Below are positions 18,845-28,203 of a stretch of DNA of 64,000 nucleotides, piece by piece. Under the pieces are notes generated by a model. The model had not been told where the DNA came from. It saw only the letters and a list, made by a program, of their open reading frames with translations, and made no database searches. The number at the start of each line of letters is the position of its first letter. The first letter of the stretch is position 1. Source of the stretch: Desulfovibrio sp. JY. Lineage in GTDB: Bacteria; Desulfobacterota; Desulfovibrionia; Desulfovibrionales; Desulfovibrionaceae. The translations under genes were made by a program, and so were the position numbers. The stretch covers positions 2,852,001 to 2,916,000 of the forward strand of contig CP082962.1 in the NCBI GenBank assembly GCA_021730285.1. The letters are read 5' to 3'.

Positions 18845-20371
18845 TTACTCCTTGCTGATGCCGAGCTTGCGCAGGCGGGAGTCGAAGGTGGAGCGGTTGA
18901 CGCCGGCGGCCCGGGCGGCCTTGGTCACGTTCCATTTGTGTTTTTCAAGCAGCGCCAGGGCGTAAGTCCGCTCGAGGGCTTCCCAGGTATAGTCCGTCAG
19001 GTCGAGGCTGGGGGCGTTGGCTATGGCTGTCTCGGGCGCGGCGGGCATGGCGTCGCGGTGCTGGCCGATCTCGTGTGGCGGCGGGATGTCGCCGGCCTCG
19101 ATGACCGGGCCGGAAACGGTGGCGAGCAGGTAGCGCACCAGGTTTTCCATCTCCCGGACGTTGCCCTGGAAGTTGCGGCGCTTGAGGGCGGCCAGGGCGT
19201 CGCGCGAGAGGGCCTTTTGCGGAATGCACAGCCGACCGGCGTCGCGGGCCAGGAAATAGTCCAGCAGTTCCGGGATGTCCTCGGGCCGTTCACGCAGAGG
19301 CGGCAGCTTGAGCGGCAGGACGTTCAAGCGGTAAAAGAGATCCTCGCGGAAGGTCCCTTCGGCGATGGCCCGGGTGAGGTCCCGGTTGGTGGCGGAGATG
19401 ACGCGCACGTCCACGGTGCGGGTCTTGGCGTCGCCAAGGGGTTTGACCTCGTTTTCCTGGAGCACGCGCAGGATGCGGGCCTGCAAGGAAAGCGGCATGT
19501 CGCCGATCTCGTCGAGGAAGACCGTGCCGCCGTCCGCCGCCTCGAAAAGACCTATCTTGTCCTTGTCCGCGCCGGTAAACGCGCCTTTCTTGTAGCCGAA
19601 AAGTTCCGATTCAAGCAGGGCGTCGGGGATGGCCGACACGTTTTGGACCAGGAACGGCTTGTCCTTGCGGTCGCTTTGGGCGTGGATCTCCCGGGCGAAA
19701 AGCTCCTTGCCCGTGCCGGACTCGCCGGTGATGAGCACCGGAAAATCGGTGCGCGAGTAGTTTTTGGCCGCTTCCAGGGCCGCGCGAAAGGCCGGGCTTT
19801 TGCCGACGAGCGGGGTCTCGCCCTTGATGCCGCCCAGGAGTTTCTTGAGTTTCTGGGCTTCGTTTTTCTGGTCGGCGAAGGCCAGGGCGTTGCCCAGGGC
19901 GATGGAGCCGATGGCCACGAATTCTTCCAGGAGCTCCAGGTATTCCTTGCCCAGGTTCAGCCGGCTGCCGCCGTGGGCCGTGTCGATGATCTCGACCGCG
20001 CCGTAGACATCGCCGTTCTTGAGTACCAGCGGAAAGCAGAGAATGAGGGTGGATTTGACGTCCAGGCCCGATTCCGCATCCTTGAAATGGCGTTTGTCCT
20101 TGCCCGGCTCGGCGATGGTCATGCGGCCGTTTTCGATGGCCCAGCCGACGATGCTCGGCTTGTCCTTGGGCACGACAAAGCCCACGAGCTGTTCGCTCTG
20201 GCCACCGCCGATGGCCTCGATGCACTGGTAGCCGTCTTCGCGCTTGATCCAAAGCGAACCGCGCTCGACGTTCTGGAATTCCACCAGCGCTTCCAGAAAA
20301 CGACGCTGGAGCTTGTCGGTTTCCAGCTCCTCGAACAGGGCCTTGGGAAAATTGGGAGTGTGGGGGGGCAT
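18845..20371 (-). CDS. Sigma-54-dependent activator with GAF sensor domain
   Basis: 508 residues. An N-terminal GAF-type sensor (~20-170: [29 protein letters not shown]) precedes the AAA+ domain (~195-430) with Walker A GESGTGKE, an intact GAFTGA loop that contacts sigma-54, Walker [12 protein letters not shown] and an arginine-finger region. A Fis-type helix-turn-helix closes the protein ([20 protein letters not shown]). There is no receiver domain, so it probably responds directly to a ligand or redox cue. Starts at 20371 or 20392 are about equally supported (weak GGA). Its targets are not evident; no sigma-54 promoter was found in its flanks. Confidence 0.93.
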   Translation of the reverse strand: MPPHTPNFPKALFEELETDKLQRRFLEALVEFQNVERGSLWIKREDGYQCIEAIGGGQSEQLVGFVVPKDKPSIVGWAIENGRMTIAEPGKDKRHFKDAESGLDVKSTLILCFPLVLKNGDVYGAVEIIDTAHGGSRLNLGKEYLELLEEFVAIGSIALGNALAFADQKNEAQKLKKLLGGIKGETPLVGKSPAFRAALEAAKNYSRTDFPVLITGESGTGKELFAREIHAQSDRKDKPFLVQNVSAIPDALLESELFGYKKGAFTGADKDKIGLFEAADGGTVFLDEIGDMPLSLQARILRVLQENEVKPLGDAKTRTVDVRVISATNRDLTRAIAEGTFREDLFYRLNVLPLKLPPLRERPEDIPELLDYFLARDAGRLCIPQKALSRDALAALKRRNFQGNVREMENLVRYLLATVSGPVIEAGDIPPPHEIGQHRDAMPAAPETAIANAPSLDLTDYTWEALERTYALALLEKHKWNVTKAARAAGVNRSTFDSRLRKLGISKE

Positions 20372-20551
20372 GGCGCGTTCCGGCGAAATCATGGTTGTCC
20401 GCAGCGCGTCGGGACGCGCAAGGCGGAAGGACTGACCGGAACATGCCGGAAAAGCGGCAATGGAGCAAGCCGGAGGGGGACTCGCCAAGCGGACGCTGGG
20501 CGGGGACCTGCGCCGCCCACGACAGGCTGCTATTTTGGAGGAAGGCGGAGC

Positions 20552-20592
20552 GCGGGCGGGGAACCCTCCTTCAAAAAGGGTTCCCCGCCCGC
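20552..20592. repeat. Family A hairpin, copy A4 (first hairpin only, re-paired arms)
   Basis: GCGGGCGGGGAACCCT pairs with AGGGTTCCCCGCCCGC. Compared with A1/A3 (GCGAGAGGGG...CCCCTCTCGC) two arm positions have changed on both sides, keeping the stem intact. It lies just after the 3' end of the next minus-strand gene, where it can terminate transcription. Confidence 0.8.
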
Positions 20593-20597
20593 ATGGT

Positions 20598-20915
20598 TTA
20601 ATGGGTCGCCTGGGACAATTCGCGGATGCGCCAGAAATCCTCGGGAATTTCCAGGTACAGATCGTTTTCGGGCAGAGGGATGACGCAGACGAGCACCCCC
20701 GTGGAAGCGACCCAGTACATATGGCCGCTTAGGCCGCGCATGACGTCTTCGTAGCTGACGCCCGTCTGGGCCGCCACTTCCTTCATGGCGCGTTTCATGG
20801 TGGACATGGCCCCGTGGCCGATTTCCACTTCCAGGGCGGAGACGCGGTGAATGGCGTGGCTTTGTTCGGACAACTCGGGAGGAGCGGTTTTGCGCAATGT
20901 CAGAGCCGATTCCAT
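20598..20915 (-). CDS. Small soluble protein, function unknown
   Basis: 105 residues without signal peptide or membrane segment. The N-terminal half is helical and contains VSALEVEIGHGAMSTMKRAMKEVAAQTGVSYEDVMRG; the C-terminal half is hydrophobic (YWVASTGVLVCVIPLPENDLYLEIP). A strong AGGAGG precedes the ATG, supporting the start. It stands alone, with repeat A4 immediately after its stop. I do not recognise a family. Confidence 0.7.
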   Translation of the reverse strand: MESALTLRKTAPPELSEQSHAIHRVSALEVEIGHGAMSTMKRAMKEVAAQTGVSYEDVMRGLSGHMYWVASTGVLVCVIPLPENDLYLEIPEDFWRIRELSQATH

Positions 20916-21181
20916 GGCAACCTCCTAGAAGAATTAGGGCCCGGCCCGACAAGGGTCCGATCCGGGCTATCGCTTGTTATAAGCAATAGCCGTGCAAAGT
21001 ACACCAATCTCGTGGAGAAAGTTGGTGTCTTTTTTTAATAGGCCGATTTTACTCAATGAATTTGTGGGGAGAAAATGTCGTGGCTGCGACACGCGGTACT
21101 GCCGACGTCAGGCTTGCTGCAAAAACGAAGGAAACAAAACAAAAGTGTCGCAAAATAGGGAGATGTCGTGACTGCCGTGGG
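20916..21181. other. Intergenic region with an imperfect palindrome
   Basis: About 265 bases. GCTATCGCTTGTTATAAGCAATAGC at 20966-20990 is an imperfect inverted repeat upstream of the 105-residue protein and could be an operator. CACCAA...TTGGTG followed by seven T at 21002-21036 resembles a weak terminator on the plus strand, but nothing upstream is transcribed that way. No coding sequence is seen. Confidence 0.4.
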
Positions 21182-21781
21182 TCAGAGCGATACGTCCGGC
21201 AGGGCGTCGTAGAGCGCGTTCCATGTTGTGTGGCGCGTCAGAGCCTCCATGACCACGGGCAATGGTGCGGCGTGGATGCCGGGCAGGTCGGCCTCGCCGG
21301 GAGCCATGACGGGAAAGGCCAACCGTTCCGTCGGCGGCGTGAACCGGGCATCGACGCCGGCTTTGTTGCCGCGCGGATCGATCCGGTACCAGCCCCAATC
21401 CTTGAGGCGCACGGCGGCAAGGCCATGGAGGCAGTAGCGCGTGGCGTCCTTGCCGGGATCGAGCACGAGGCGCTGGTAGCACAAGCCGGCCGGGATGCCG
21501 CTTGCCCGCAGCAGGGCGGTAAGCAGGTGGGCCTTGGCGTAGCAATAGCCCGTGCCATGGGCGAGCACCTCGGAGGCGGCGCGGGTGACGGGATTTTGGC
21601 GGTAGTCGGCGCTGTGGTGGATGGCGTCGCGCACAAAGGCGAAGACGGCTTCGGCCACGGCGGCGTCCGTGTCCAGCCCGGCGGCAAGCGCGGCGGCCTT
21701 GGCCGCGACGGCCGGATGGTCGCTGTCGATCCAGGCGGACGGGGCAAGGTAGGCGGCAAGGGGCGAAAGCGGCTCTAGCAT
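21182..21781 (-). CDS. Transglutaminase-like cysteine protease-fold protein
   Basis: 199 residues, cytosolic. The transglutaminase-like triad is visible: Cys in GTGYCYAKA, His in YCLHGLAAV and Asp in YRIDPRGN. Preceding sequence VFAFVRDAIHHSADYR is typical of this fold. Proteins of this kind hydrolyse or cross-link amide bonds; the substrate is unknown. It starts at 21781 and overlaps the end of the CYTH gene by 7 bases, so the two are probably translationally coupled. Confidence 0.88.
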   Translation of the reverse strand: MLEPLSPLAAYLAPSAWIDSDHPAVAAKAAALAAGLDTDAAVAEAVFAFVRDAIHHSADYRQNPVTRAASEVLAHGTGYCYAKAHLLTALLRASGIPAGLCYQRLVLDPGKDATRYCLHGLAAVRLKDWGWYRIDPRGNKAGVDARFTPPTERLAFPVMAPGEADLPGIHAAPLPVVMEALTRHTTWNALYDALPDVSL

Positions 21782-22326
21782 GGGTGTGGCTCCGTTATGT
21801 TCCGGTGCTGTGCGTCCAGGAAAAGGTCCGTATACGCGCGGGGGCACTCCCGCCTGAGGCCAAGGGATGCGCCGTAGGCCCGGATGACGGGCAGGGCGGC
21901 CAGCCCGCGGGCGCGGTCCGGAGCCTGGTGTTCGATCTCGACGAACGCCTCGTCGGCAAAATCCACCGTGACCCGGGTGAGCTCCAGGGCGAGGCCGTCA
22001 TGCACGACCCGGGAGCGCCGGCAATGCTTGACGTAGGCCATGCGCCGCACGAACCCCAGGCCGGCAAGAATGGCCTCCATGGCCTGGGCGTCGGCAACGG
22101 TCGTCTCCAGCTCTTCCTTGGAGGCCGTGGCCATGTCGAAGGGAGGATTCTTGCAGGTGAAAAGCGTCTGGCCGTCCGCCTGTCGCAGCCGCAGTTCCCG
22201 GCCCGAGGCGTAAAACGTCCCGTCGGGCGTATCGAAATAGACGTCATGATAGACCGCGTCGGCCAGACGCGTTCCCGGCAACCGGAACCCGGGCGGGGCG
22301 ATGAACTTGATTTCGGCTTCGTACAT
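21775..22326 (-). CDS. CYTH-domain protein (class IV adenylate cyclase/thiamine-triphosphatase fold)
   Basis: 183 residues. It begins MYEAEIKF, the ExExK signature of CYTH tunnels, followed by YHDVYFDTPDG, ELRLRQADG and a string of alternating charged residues lining the tunnel. The family includes CyaB-type adenylate cyclases and inorganic triphosphatases, which bind triphosphates with divalent metal; which activity this protein has cannot be told from sequence. It is the first gene of a two-gene unit with the transglutaminase-like protein. Confidence 0.87.
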   Translation of the reverse strand: MYEAEIKFIAPPGFRLPGTRLADAVYHDVYFDTPDGTFYASGRELRLRQADGQTLFTCKNPPFDMATASKEELETTVADAQAMEAILAGLGFVRRMAYVKHCRRSRVVHDGLALELTRVTVDFADEAFVEIEHQAPDRARGLAALPVIRAYGASLGLRRECPRAYTDLFLDAQHRNITEPHPC

Positions 22327-22379
22327 GGGGCGCACGGTTAGCTGTTTACGACAGACTGATTTTGATCCATTATGACGCC

Positions 22380-23276
22380 ATGTTACGCAAAATATCCGCA
22401 AACGGCAATCCCGGCCCGGCACCGGGGGCGGCTTCCGATCCGATGGCCGGCCAGGGACGGGCGGCCGCCGGGCTTTTGGCCGTCACGGCGCTTTTGTGGA
22501 GTACCGGGGGGCTTGCCATAAAGCTCGTGCCCATGCCTCCCATGGCGGTCACGGGCGGGCGCAGTCTGCTTGCCGCACTGCTGCTTGTGGCGCTTTTTCG
22601 GAGCAGGCTCGACTTTCGTCCGACAAAGCCCTTTTTGTGCGCGGCCCTGGGCTATGCCGGCCTGCTTGTCACCAACGTGGTCGCCACTCGGCTGACAACA
22701 GCCGCCAACGCCATCCTGCTGGCCTACACCGCGCCGGTCTACGTGGCGCTTTTGGCTCCGGCGGTGCTCGGCGAACGCACGCGCCCGGCGGACTGGGCCT
22801 TTGTCGCGGTCACGGTGGGGGGCATGGCGCTTTTTTTCCTGGACAGGCTGTCGCCGGAAGGCTTCTGGGGCAACGTGCTGGCCGTGGGCACGGGGCTGTC
22901 CTACGCGGTTTTCACCCTCGGCATGCGGGCCGGCCGGGCGGGATCGCCGGTTTCGGCGGTCATTGCCGGCCATTTGCTGACCGCCGCCGTGGGCCTGCCC
23001 TTTCTGGTGCGCGAACTGCCGCTTTCCGGGGAGGCGCTTTTGGGGCTGTCCTATCTCGGCATCGTGCAGCAGGGGCTGTCGTTGGCGCTTTACGTCTGGT
23101 GCATCAAGCGGTTGCGGGCCTTGACCGCGATTTGCATCATGACCCTGGAGCCGATTTTCAACCCGGTGTTCGTCGCCCTGGGCTACGGTGAACTGCCCGG
23201 CAAATGGGCCATGGTCGGCGGCATGGTGGTTGTCGGCGCGGTGACGCTGCGCAGTCTGGCCGCCGCGCGTCGGTAG
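22380..23276 (+). CDS. EamA/DMT-family transporter
   Basis: 298 residues with about ten membrane helices in two EamA halves. Family features: LLAVTALLWSTGGLAIKLVP at the start, ILLAYTAPVYVALLAPAVLGERTR at the end of the first half, and LEPIFNPVFVALGYGELPGKWAMVGGMVVV in the second. Such proteins export or import metabolites (amino acids, purines and others); the substrate is unknown. The ATG at 22380 is divergent from the CYTH gene, with about 50 bases between. Confidence 0.9.
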   Translation: MLRKISANGNPGPAPGAASDPMAGQGRAAAGLLAVTALLWSTGGLAIKLVPMPPMAVTGGRSLLAALLLVALFRSRLDFRPTKPFLCAALGYAGLLVTNVVATRLTTAANAILLAYTAPVYVALLAPAVLGERTRPADWAFVAVTVGGMALFFLDRLSPEGFWGNVLAVGTGLSYAVFTLGMRAGRAGSPVSAVIAGHLLTAAVGLPFLVRELPLSGEALLGLSYLGIVQQGLSLALYVWCIKRLRALTAICIMTLEPIFNPVFVALGYGELPGKWAMVGGMVVVGAVTLRSLAAARR

Positions 23277-23306
23277 GCTGTCCGCGCCCGGCCCGGCGGA
23301 AATACG

Positions 23307-23729
23307 CTATTCGGTAAATCCTTTTTCCCGCATGGCCTCGGCCTTTACAAACTTTGCCATGCCTGTCCGCATGTTGCTGAAGCCCTGTTTTCGATAAAAG
23401 CCTTCTTTCCCGGGGGCGGCATAGAGAATGACATTGCACCCGGCAACGGCGTCCAGGAGGTTTCGCATGATCATGGCGCCGATTTTCCGGCCCTGGTATT
23501 CCGGCAGGACCGCGCAGTCATATATTGCGGCCTGATAGGCCCCATCGGAAATCGCCCGACCAAATCCGATCAGCTTCCCCGCATCGTAAATAAACACGGT
23601 TGCCTGGCTCGCTTCAAACGCTTTGGCATGGACTTCCGGCGCATAGGAGGCCATGCCGACGCGTTTGAGAATATCCGCAATGGCTTGCCAGTCGACGCCG
23701 GAGCATTCATTTATAGTTTGTAATTGCAT
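23307..23729 (-). CDS. GNAT-family N-acetyltransferase
   Basis: 140 residues, a single GNAT domain. The acetyl-CoA binding motif reads VLPEYQGRKIGAMIM, preceded by KLIGFGRAISDGAYQAAIYDCAV and followed by NVILYAAPGKEGFYRKQGF, which is typical. The acceptor is unknown. It converges on the EamA gene with a 30-base gap and marks the left edge of the AT-richer island. Confidence 0.9.
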   Translation of the reverse strand: MQLQTINECSGVDWQAIADILKRVGMASYAPEVHAKAFEASQATVFIYDAGKLIGFGRAISDGAYQAAIYDCAVLPEYQGRKIGAMIMRNLLDAVAGCNVILYAAPGKEGFYRKQGFSNMRTGMAKFVKAEAMREKGFTE

Positions 23730-23858
23730 TCTATTTCCTTTTGAATTCGCGAGACAAGCTCCTCATACGAACTGGCAACCGGAATTGGAAGATTTATCTT
23801 GAATGCATAGCATGGGAATTTTTACGAAAATGGCGCACGCCAGCGCCTGCAAGGAGAT

Positions 23859-24293
23859 TCAGGCCAGCTTCATGTGCAGTAAGGGAAAGGGCTTTCCCTG
23901 GCCATCGACCGATGAACGTCCGATGCGTCGGAAACCAATGTGCTCATAGAATGCGATTGCCTGCGGATTCTGCTCGTTTACATCAACGTAGGCAATATCC
24001 ATATTTTCGATTGCATGCTTGCACAGAAAAGAACCGATGCCTTGCCCTCTGTTTTGGGGCAACACAAAGAGCATTTCAAGTTTCTTCTCGGAGACGCCGC
24101 AGAAGCCAAGAATGTTGCCTTGCTCATTTTTGACGCATCGTAATTTTACAGCATCAAAATATTGCTCAAGAAGCAATGGCTTTAAAAAGGCAATATCTGC
24201 ATCTTTCAGGAAATGATGCGTCGCCCGAACGGAAGATTCCCATACTTCCACCAATTCGGGATAGTCTTTTTTGTCAGCATATTTGATCTTCAT
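23859..24293 (-). CDS. GNAT-family N-acetyltransferase
   Basis: 144 residues. A complete GNAT domain with LEMLFVLPQNRGQGIGSFLC as the acetyl-CoA loop and NEQNPQAIAFYEHIGF as the last signature, like YiaC/PhnO-size acetyltransferases. The ATG follows GGAGGAAAG. Codon and base use are clearly AT-richer than in the core genes, consistent with acquisition. A short open frame upstream ends with an ATGA overlap onto this start. Confidence 0.9.
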   Translation of the reverse strand: MKIKYADKKDYPELVEVWESSVRATHHFLKDADIAFLKPLLLEQYFDAVKLRCVKNEQGNILGFCGVSEKKLEMLFVLPQNRGQGIGSFLCKHAIENMDIAYVDVNEQNPQAIAFYEHIGFRRIGRSSVDGQGKPFPLLHMKLA

Positions 24294-24433
24294 GCAACTT
24301 TCCTCCAAGCGGATACCTTGAAACTCTTCCGACAAGGGAATTCTGTTTCCTTTGAAACAAGAGCATCCAAACGTATGAGAAAATCCAGCAGTTCGCCAAG
24401 GGAAATTTCATGACGTCGATCAAGGTTGTGTCT
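24290..24433 (-). pseudogene. Possible remnant of an upstream coding sequence
   Basis: A 47-codon frame without a credible start, bounded by a stop at its upstream end. It encodes a helical, protein-like stretch (HEISLGELLDFLIRLDALVSKE). Its TGA overlaps the ATG of the GNAT gene by four bases (ATGA), as genuine operon neighbours often do. This suggests the 3' end of a gene that has lost its front. It is weak evidence; it may be chance. Confidence 0.25.
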
Positions 24434-24678
24434 CTATAACCGTCTTGTTCAATTGTAGGCGACCTTGCGACTCGCGCCTGGTGGGAGCTTTAGTGGGAAT
24501 TGGGGGCGCATCCGTTCTTGGATACGTCACTACTCCTATTCTTACCTATTCCATTGTACTTTATTCATGTTGTGTTCTCGTTGTCAAGCAAGCAACTCCT
24601 TGAATATAAATATTTTTGTGTATTACTGAAAGTATGGGCAAGGATTTTGACCTGAATGTTTTGGGAGGAAAAGAGCGT
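24434..24678. other. AT-rich intergenic stretch in the accessory island
   Basis: About 245 bases, the most AT-rich of the window, between divergent genes. It contains several TATA-like hexamers, but I cannot single out a promoter. No RNA gene or repeat is recognised. Confidence 0.4.
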
Positions 24679-25368
24679 ATGAAACAGCAGCTGACCAGGA
24701 AAGGTATCAAATATCTTCTGGCACCATTTCGCTGGACCTTATTCATGATGATCGTATTTTTTGTCGCTGCGGGAAGATTGGATATCCCCAGGGCATGGCT
24801 TGCTTTCGGCCTTCATTTTATTGGAGCGGTGTTGGGGGCGTTGCTCATGTATCGCTTCGCGCCTGAACTGGCGAATCAGAGAGCGTCGGCCGGGCATGGA
24901 ACGAAAGGTTGGGACAAAGCGATCCTGACGATCTATTTCTTTCTGTTGCTGGTGGGGATTCCGCTTACGGCAGGATTGGATGTCGGGAGATATCAGTGGT
25001 CCGAGTTGCATGACATGGGTCTTGGGCTTATATGCTATCTTCTTTTCTTCCTTCTCTTCTACTGGGCAATGCTGACAAATAAATTTTTCGAGGGGACCTC
25101 TCGAATTCAGACGGATCGAGATCATAGGGTCATTCGTTTTGGCCCGTATGCGTATGTGCGACATCCCGGTTATCTCGCAATGCTCTTCGCCAGCGTGTCG
25201 GATGCGTTGATCATCGGTTCGCTCTATGCCTTGATCCCGAGCTGCCTTGCCGTCGGCGTCACGATTGTGCGCACAAGCCTTGAGGATAAAATGCTCCGGA
25301 GTGAATTGGACGGTTACGCCGAATATGCCGCGACAGTAAAATATCGCTTGATTCCTGGCCTATGGTAG
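24679..25368 (+). CDS. Isoprenylcysteine carboxyl methyltransferase-like membrane protein
   Basis: 229 residues with five membrane segments. The C-terminal half carries the ICMT/PEMT-type signature GPYAYVRHPGYLAMLF followed by the acidic ED(K) segment (TSLEDKMLRSELDGYAEYA), which binds S-adenosylmethionine in this family. Bacterial members methylate lipids or unknown small molecules. A GGGAGG precedes the ATG. It belongs to the AT-richer block and has no operon partner. Confidence 0.85.
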   Translation: MKQQLTRKGIKYLLAPFRWTLFMMIVFFVAAGRLDIPRAWLAFGLHFIGAVLGALLMYRFAPELANQRASAGHGTKGWDKAILTIYFFLLLVGIPLTAGLDVGRYQWSELHDMGLGLICYLLFFLLFYWAMLTNKFFEGTSRIQTDRDHRVIRFGPYAYVRHPGYLAMLFASVSDALIIGSLYALIPSCLAVGVTIVRTSLEDKMLRSELDGYAEYAATVKYRLIPGLW

Positions 25369-25623
25369 ATGGCGTCAGCTCGCCTCGGAAATGCTTTTTG
25401 GGGGGAGTCGAGGGCTTTCGGCTCCCAGAGCGTTTCGGTGTCTTCAACTTCTTCGGCGCTCTGAGAACCCGGCCCAGTCATGGACCGAGAAAACGGGATC
25501 GCGGCTTTGCATCAGTCCCGGAGAGCCAGCGGAACCCTTTGAGGGCATCCGCTCTGATTTGACAAATTCGGGATGGAAAAATTATGGATCGATCTTACAC
25601 ATAGCTCATGCAGGACCCATACA
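25369..25623. other. Intergenic stretch in the accessory island
   Basis: About 255 bases between two plus-strand genes. No convincing frame, terminator or promoter. A purine-rich stretch lies near the ATG at 25624. Confidence 0.35.
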
Positions 25624-26259
25624 ATGTTTGACTACTCTTTCGGCCATTGGTCGACTTTTTTTCTCGCCGCTTTTTTGCTGAATATTTCACCAGGCCCGGA
25701 TATGGCCTTTATTTTGAGCCATACGGTGAAAGGCGGGAAAAAAGCCGGGACCGCCGCGATGTTTGGGATTTGGACAGGAGCGTTCTGTCACGTCCTGCTG
25801 GCCGCATTGGGGCTCACGGCGATCGTCGCCACTTCCGCCACGGCCTTTTCCGTCGTCAAGTGGGCTGGCGTCGCCTATTTGCTCTGGCTCGGCGTACACG
25901 CCCTTCGTTCCGACGGCGGCTCGCTGCTCATAGACAAGAAGGCCAAGCCCAAAAGTATCGGTGCGGTGTTTCGGCAAGGCGTTTTTATTGATTTGCTCAA
26001 TCCAAAAGTCGCCACCTTTTTTCTGGCTTTTCTGCCCCAGTTTGTCGTGAACGGCGCGGGTCCCGTCTGGGCGCAACTCATGATCCACGGCGTCCTGATC
26101 ATTGCCGTCGCCGTGTTTGTGGAGCCTCCGATAATTCTGCTGAGCGACAGGGTCGCGGAAAGATTGCGCCAAAGCCATTCCCTCAGACTTTGGCTGGACC
26201 GCGTTCTCGGGCTCGTGCTCGTTTCTCTTGGAATCAAGCTGGCAATGTCCGAGCGGTGA
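25624..26259 (+). CDS. LysE/RhtB-family amino-acid exporter
   Basis: 211 residues with six membrane helices. Family signatures: LLNISPGPDMAFILSHTVKGGKKAG at the start and GVFIDLLNPKVATFFLAFLPQF in the middle. Proteins of this family export amino acids such as lysine, threonine or homoserine. The substrate cannot be read from the sequence. No regulator is adjacent. The ATG at 25624 gives the usual N-terminal length. Confidence 0.92.
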   Translation: MFDYSFGHWSTFFLAAFLLNISPGPDMAFILSHTVKGGKKAGTAAMFGIWTGAFCHVLLAALGLTAIVATSATAFSVVKWAGVAYLLWLGVHALRSDGGSLLIDKKAKPKSIGAVFRQGVFIDLLNPKVATFFLAFLPQFVVNGAGPVWAQLMIHGVLIIAVAVFVEPPIILLSDRVAERLRQSHSLRLWLDRVLGLVLVSLGIKLAMSER

Positions 26260-26556
26260 ATCGACCACTGCGCGGTTCGTGGAAAATCCTGCGGATGTAC
26301 GGTTTTTTCAGCCTCTCCGCGGAACGAGAATACACCAAGATACTGAGACCTCTAATACACGAGGCAGGGGTAAGCCGACGACGTTGATCAGAATGGTAAA
26401 GTGGTAACCACTTGTCGTCGATTAACTTTGACTGCACCAGATGCCGTTGAGTGGGGAGTTGCGTGGGAGGTCTCTGGGCGCAACTCCTTGTGTTTTTGCC
26501 GCATTATTTTATTAGTCTTGAGAAGTGGTTGAGCTAGGCATAGCCCGCAACATATT
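26260..26556. other. Intergenic stretch in the accessory island
   Basis: About 297 bases between the LysE gene and the next gene. GTGGTAACCAC near 26398 is a short perfect palindrome. Otherwise I see no gene, repeat family member or clear promoter. Confidence 0.35.
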
Positions 26557-28203
26557 ATGACCAAGCGCCTTATTTTCATACCGGTAGTTCTCTTCTTCGT
26601 TATGGTCCTGTTCCTCGCAGGAGTCATATTTCACACCAAGGGGACTATCCGTGAATCCTTCAGATTGAATCAGTTGCGCAAAAGCGAGGGATATTACCTT
26701 GCTGAGTTCGAATGGAACATGCTTGCTTGCGTCAAGTATCTTGACACCGGGCAGTACGTTCGAGCCCTGACTGTCATGCATGCAATACATGACAGTCTTT
26801 CTGACCCCAAGCTGTTGGCACGGGCTCCGGCTTCGCCCGAGCCGCTGGAACGGCTGCGCTTCTACCAGTCCATGCAGAATCCGAGGACAGGAGCCTTCAT
26901 CAGAGACGATTCCCTGCCCTTGTTCACCTACATCGGCCCAACCGCGAACATGATCACCCTTATCGAGGAACTGTCAGCCAAAGCGAAAAAACCGTTTGAG
27001 CTGAAATACTCACTTTCATTTCTCGATAAGATCAACACTCCTGAACGGCTCAAGGAATTACTTGATGACGCTTCCCGCGTCGGTTGGATAGGAGCTCAAT
27101 TCAAAACTCCCTATGTCTGCGTTGCGGAACTCGGAGAGTTGGCGGCGAGTTGCGAACGGCTGGGAATCTACGAGTTTACTCCGGAGTGGAAAAAGTCCCT
27201 GTTCGATTGGTTTTACGAAAATCAGGATCCCGACACGGGACTTTGGGGACCTCGCTCGCGGTCTGACGACAGTCTGCTTCATGGCGGTTCTCTCACGGAG
27301 AGCGAACGGGTGATCAAGATGTTTGTGGATCGGGAGGGCAACCAGATTCACCATGCCTACCCTCTCAGATATGTGGATAACATCATTGCATCCTCGCTGG
27401 AAAAACTCGCCACCCCTATGCCCGACGATCTTGACGAACTCCACGAATGGATTTTGGCGCGGGACCATGGGACGCGGTTCATCACGCGGTATCTTTGGAG
27501 TTTCGCATCGTTGGAAAGCAGGGAAAAGGCAAAGGGCCTGATGGAGGATTTTATACAGCTCCGATTCAAAAAGTACTATGCTGAAAAGGACGGAGCATTC
27601 AGCTTATACCCCAATTCGGAAACCGCCGATCTGGACGGTACCGGCGAGGCCATAGGGATGTTCGGCTACCTGGGCATACTGGACAGCCTCAAGCAGCAAC
27701 GTTTGTGGGGCGACTACGAAACGATTGTTGAAAACTTCGGTCGGCGAATAATCGCCAGGACATCCCAGGTGTCTTTCGAGTCAGTCAGCGGCTATTCCGG
27801 GGTCAACTCGATACGGGTTTACATTGCTCCCCCGGGTACGCGTTTCTTGGACAAGGTTGCTCTGATCTACTATCCAAGGAAAACCGTCGTGCCGGACGCA
27901 GTGCAAATCTTGGCAAATGTTAATGATTGGCTCGGTAAGACCCCGCAGCAGATGGGGAACTGGGTAACAAAGGACAGTATTCGAAAATTACTTGCAAACA
28001 TTGCCGTCCAATCCGTCCCGACATTCATGTACCCTCCCGTTGATGAGGTGAACAGAATTCTCCAGGATAATGGGCAGGTAGTCTTGGTCGGATTCGATCT
28101 ACTGCAAATTCCCCTCTGTATGATCGCATATCAGGGTGAAGGTCGAGAGAGAGAGAGAACTCCGAATTCAAAGCCCCGACGGGACAACTACACCCCAGGA
28201 TGA
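26557..28203 (+). CDS. Membrane-anchored protein, possibly an alpha/alpha-toroid; function unknown
   Basis: 548 residues. A hydrophobic N-terminal anchor (residues 4-25) precedes a large, mostly helical domain expected outside the cytoplasm. Repeated motifs resemble the QW-type turns of alpha/alpha-toroids (terpene cyclase/prenyltransferase-like fold): FYQSMQNPRTGAF (103-114), WFYENQDPDTGLWG (218-231) and KDGAFSLYPNSE (344-355). I recognise no catalytic DxDD or metal-binding set, so the enzyme class is open. Base composition is AT-richer than the core. The C-terminal tail (GEGRERERTPNSKPRRDN) is low-complexity and lies over a GA-rich tract that overlaps the end of maf, suggesting the original 3' end was lost at a junction. 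Confidence 0.6.
   Translation: MTKRLIFIPVVLFFVMVLFLAGVIFHTKGTIRESFRLNQLRKSEGYYLAEFEWNMLACVKYLDTGQYVRALTVMHAIHDSLSDPKLLARAPASPEPLERLRFYQSMQNPRTGAFIRDDSLPLFTYIGPTANMITLIEELSAKAKKPFELKYSLSFLDKINTPERLKELLDDASRVGWIGAQFKTPYVCVAELGELAASCERLGIYEFTPEWKKSLFDWFYENQDPDTGLWGPRSRSDDSLLHGGSLTESERVIKMFVDREGNQIHHAYPLRYVDNIIASSLEKLATPMPDDLDELHEWILARDHGTRFITRYLWSFASLESREKAKGLMEDFIQLRFKKYYAEKDGAFSLYPNSETADLDGTGEAIGMFGYLGILDSLKQQRLWGDYETIVENFGRRIIARTSQVSFESVSGYSGVNSIRVYIAPPGTRFLDKVALIYYPRKTVVPDAVQILANVNDWLGKTPQQMGNWVTKDSIRKLLANIAVQSVPTFMYPPVDEVNRILQDNGQVVLVGFDLLQIPLCMIAYQGEGRERERTPNSKPRRDNYTPG

Noticed and set aside
20530-20683. C-terminal part of a long plus-strand frame over 18773-20683
   Set aside because: It is the complement of the sigma-54 activator gene on the minus strand; the frame is open only because of high GC.
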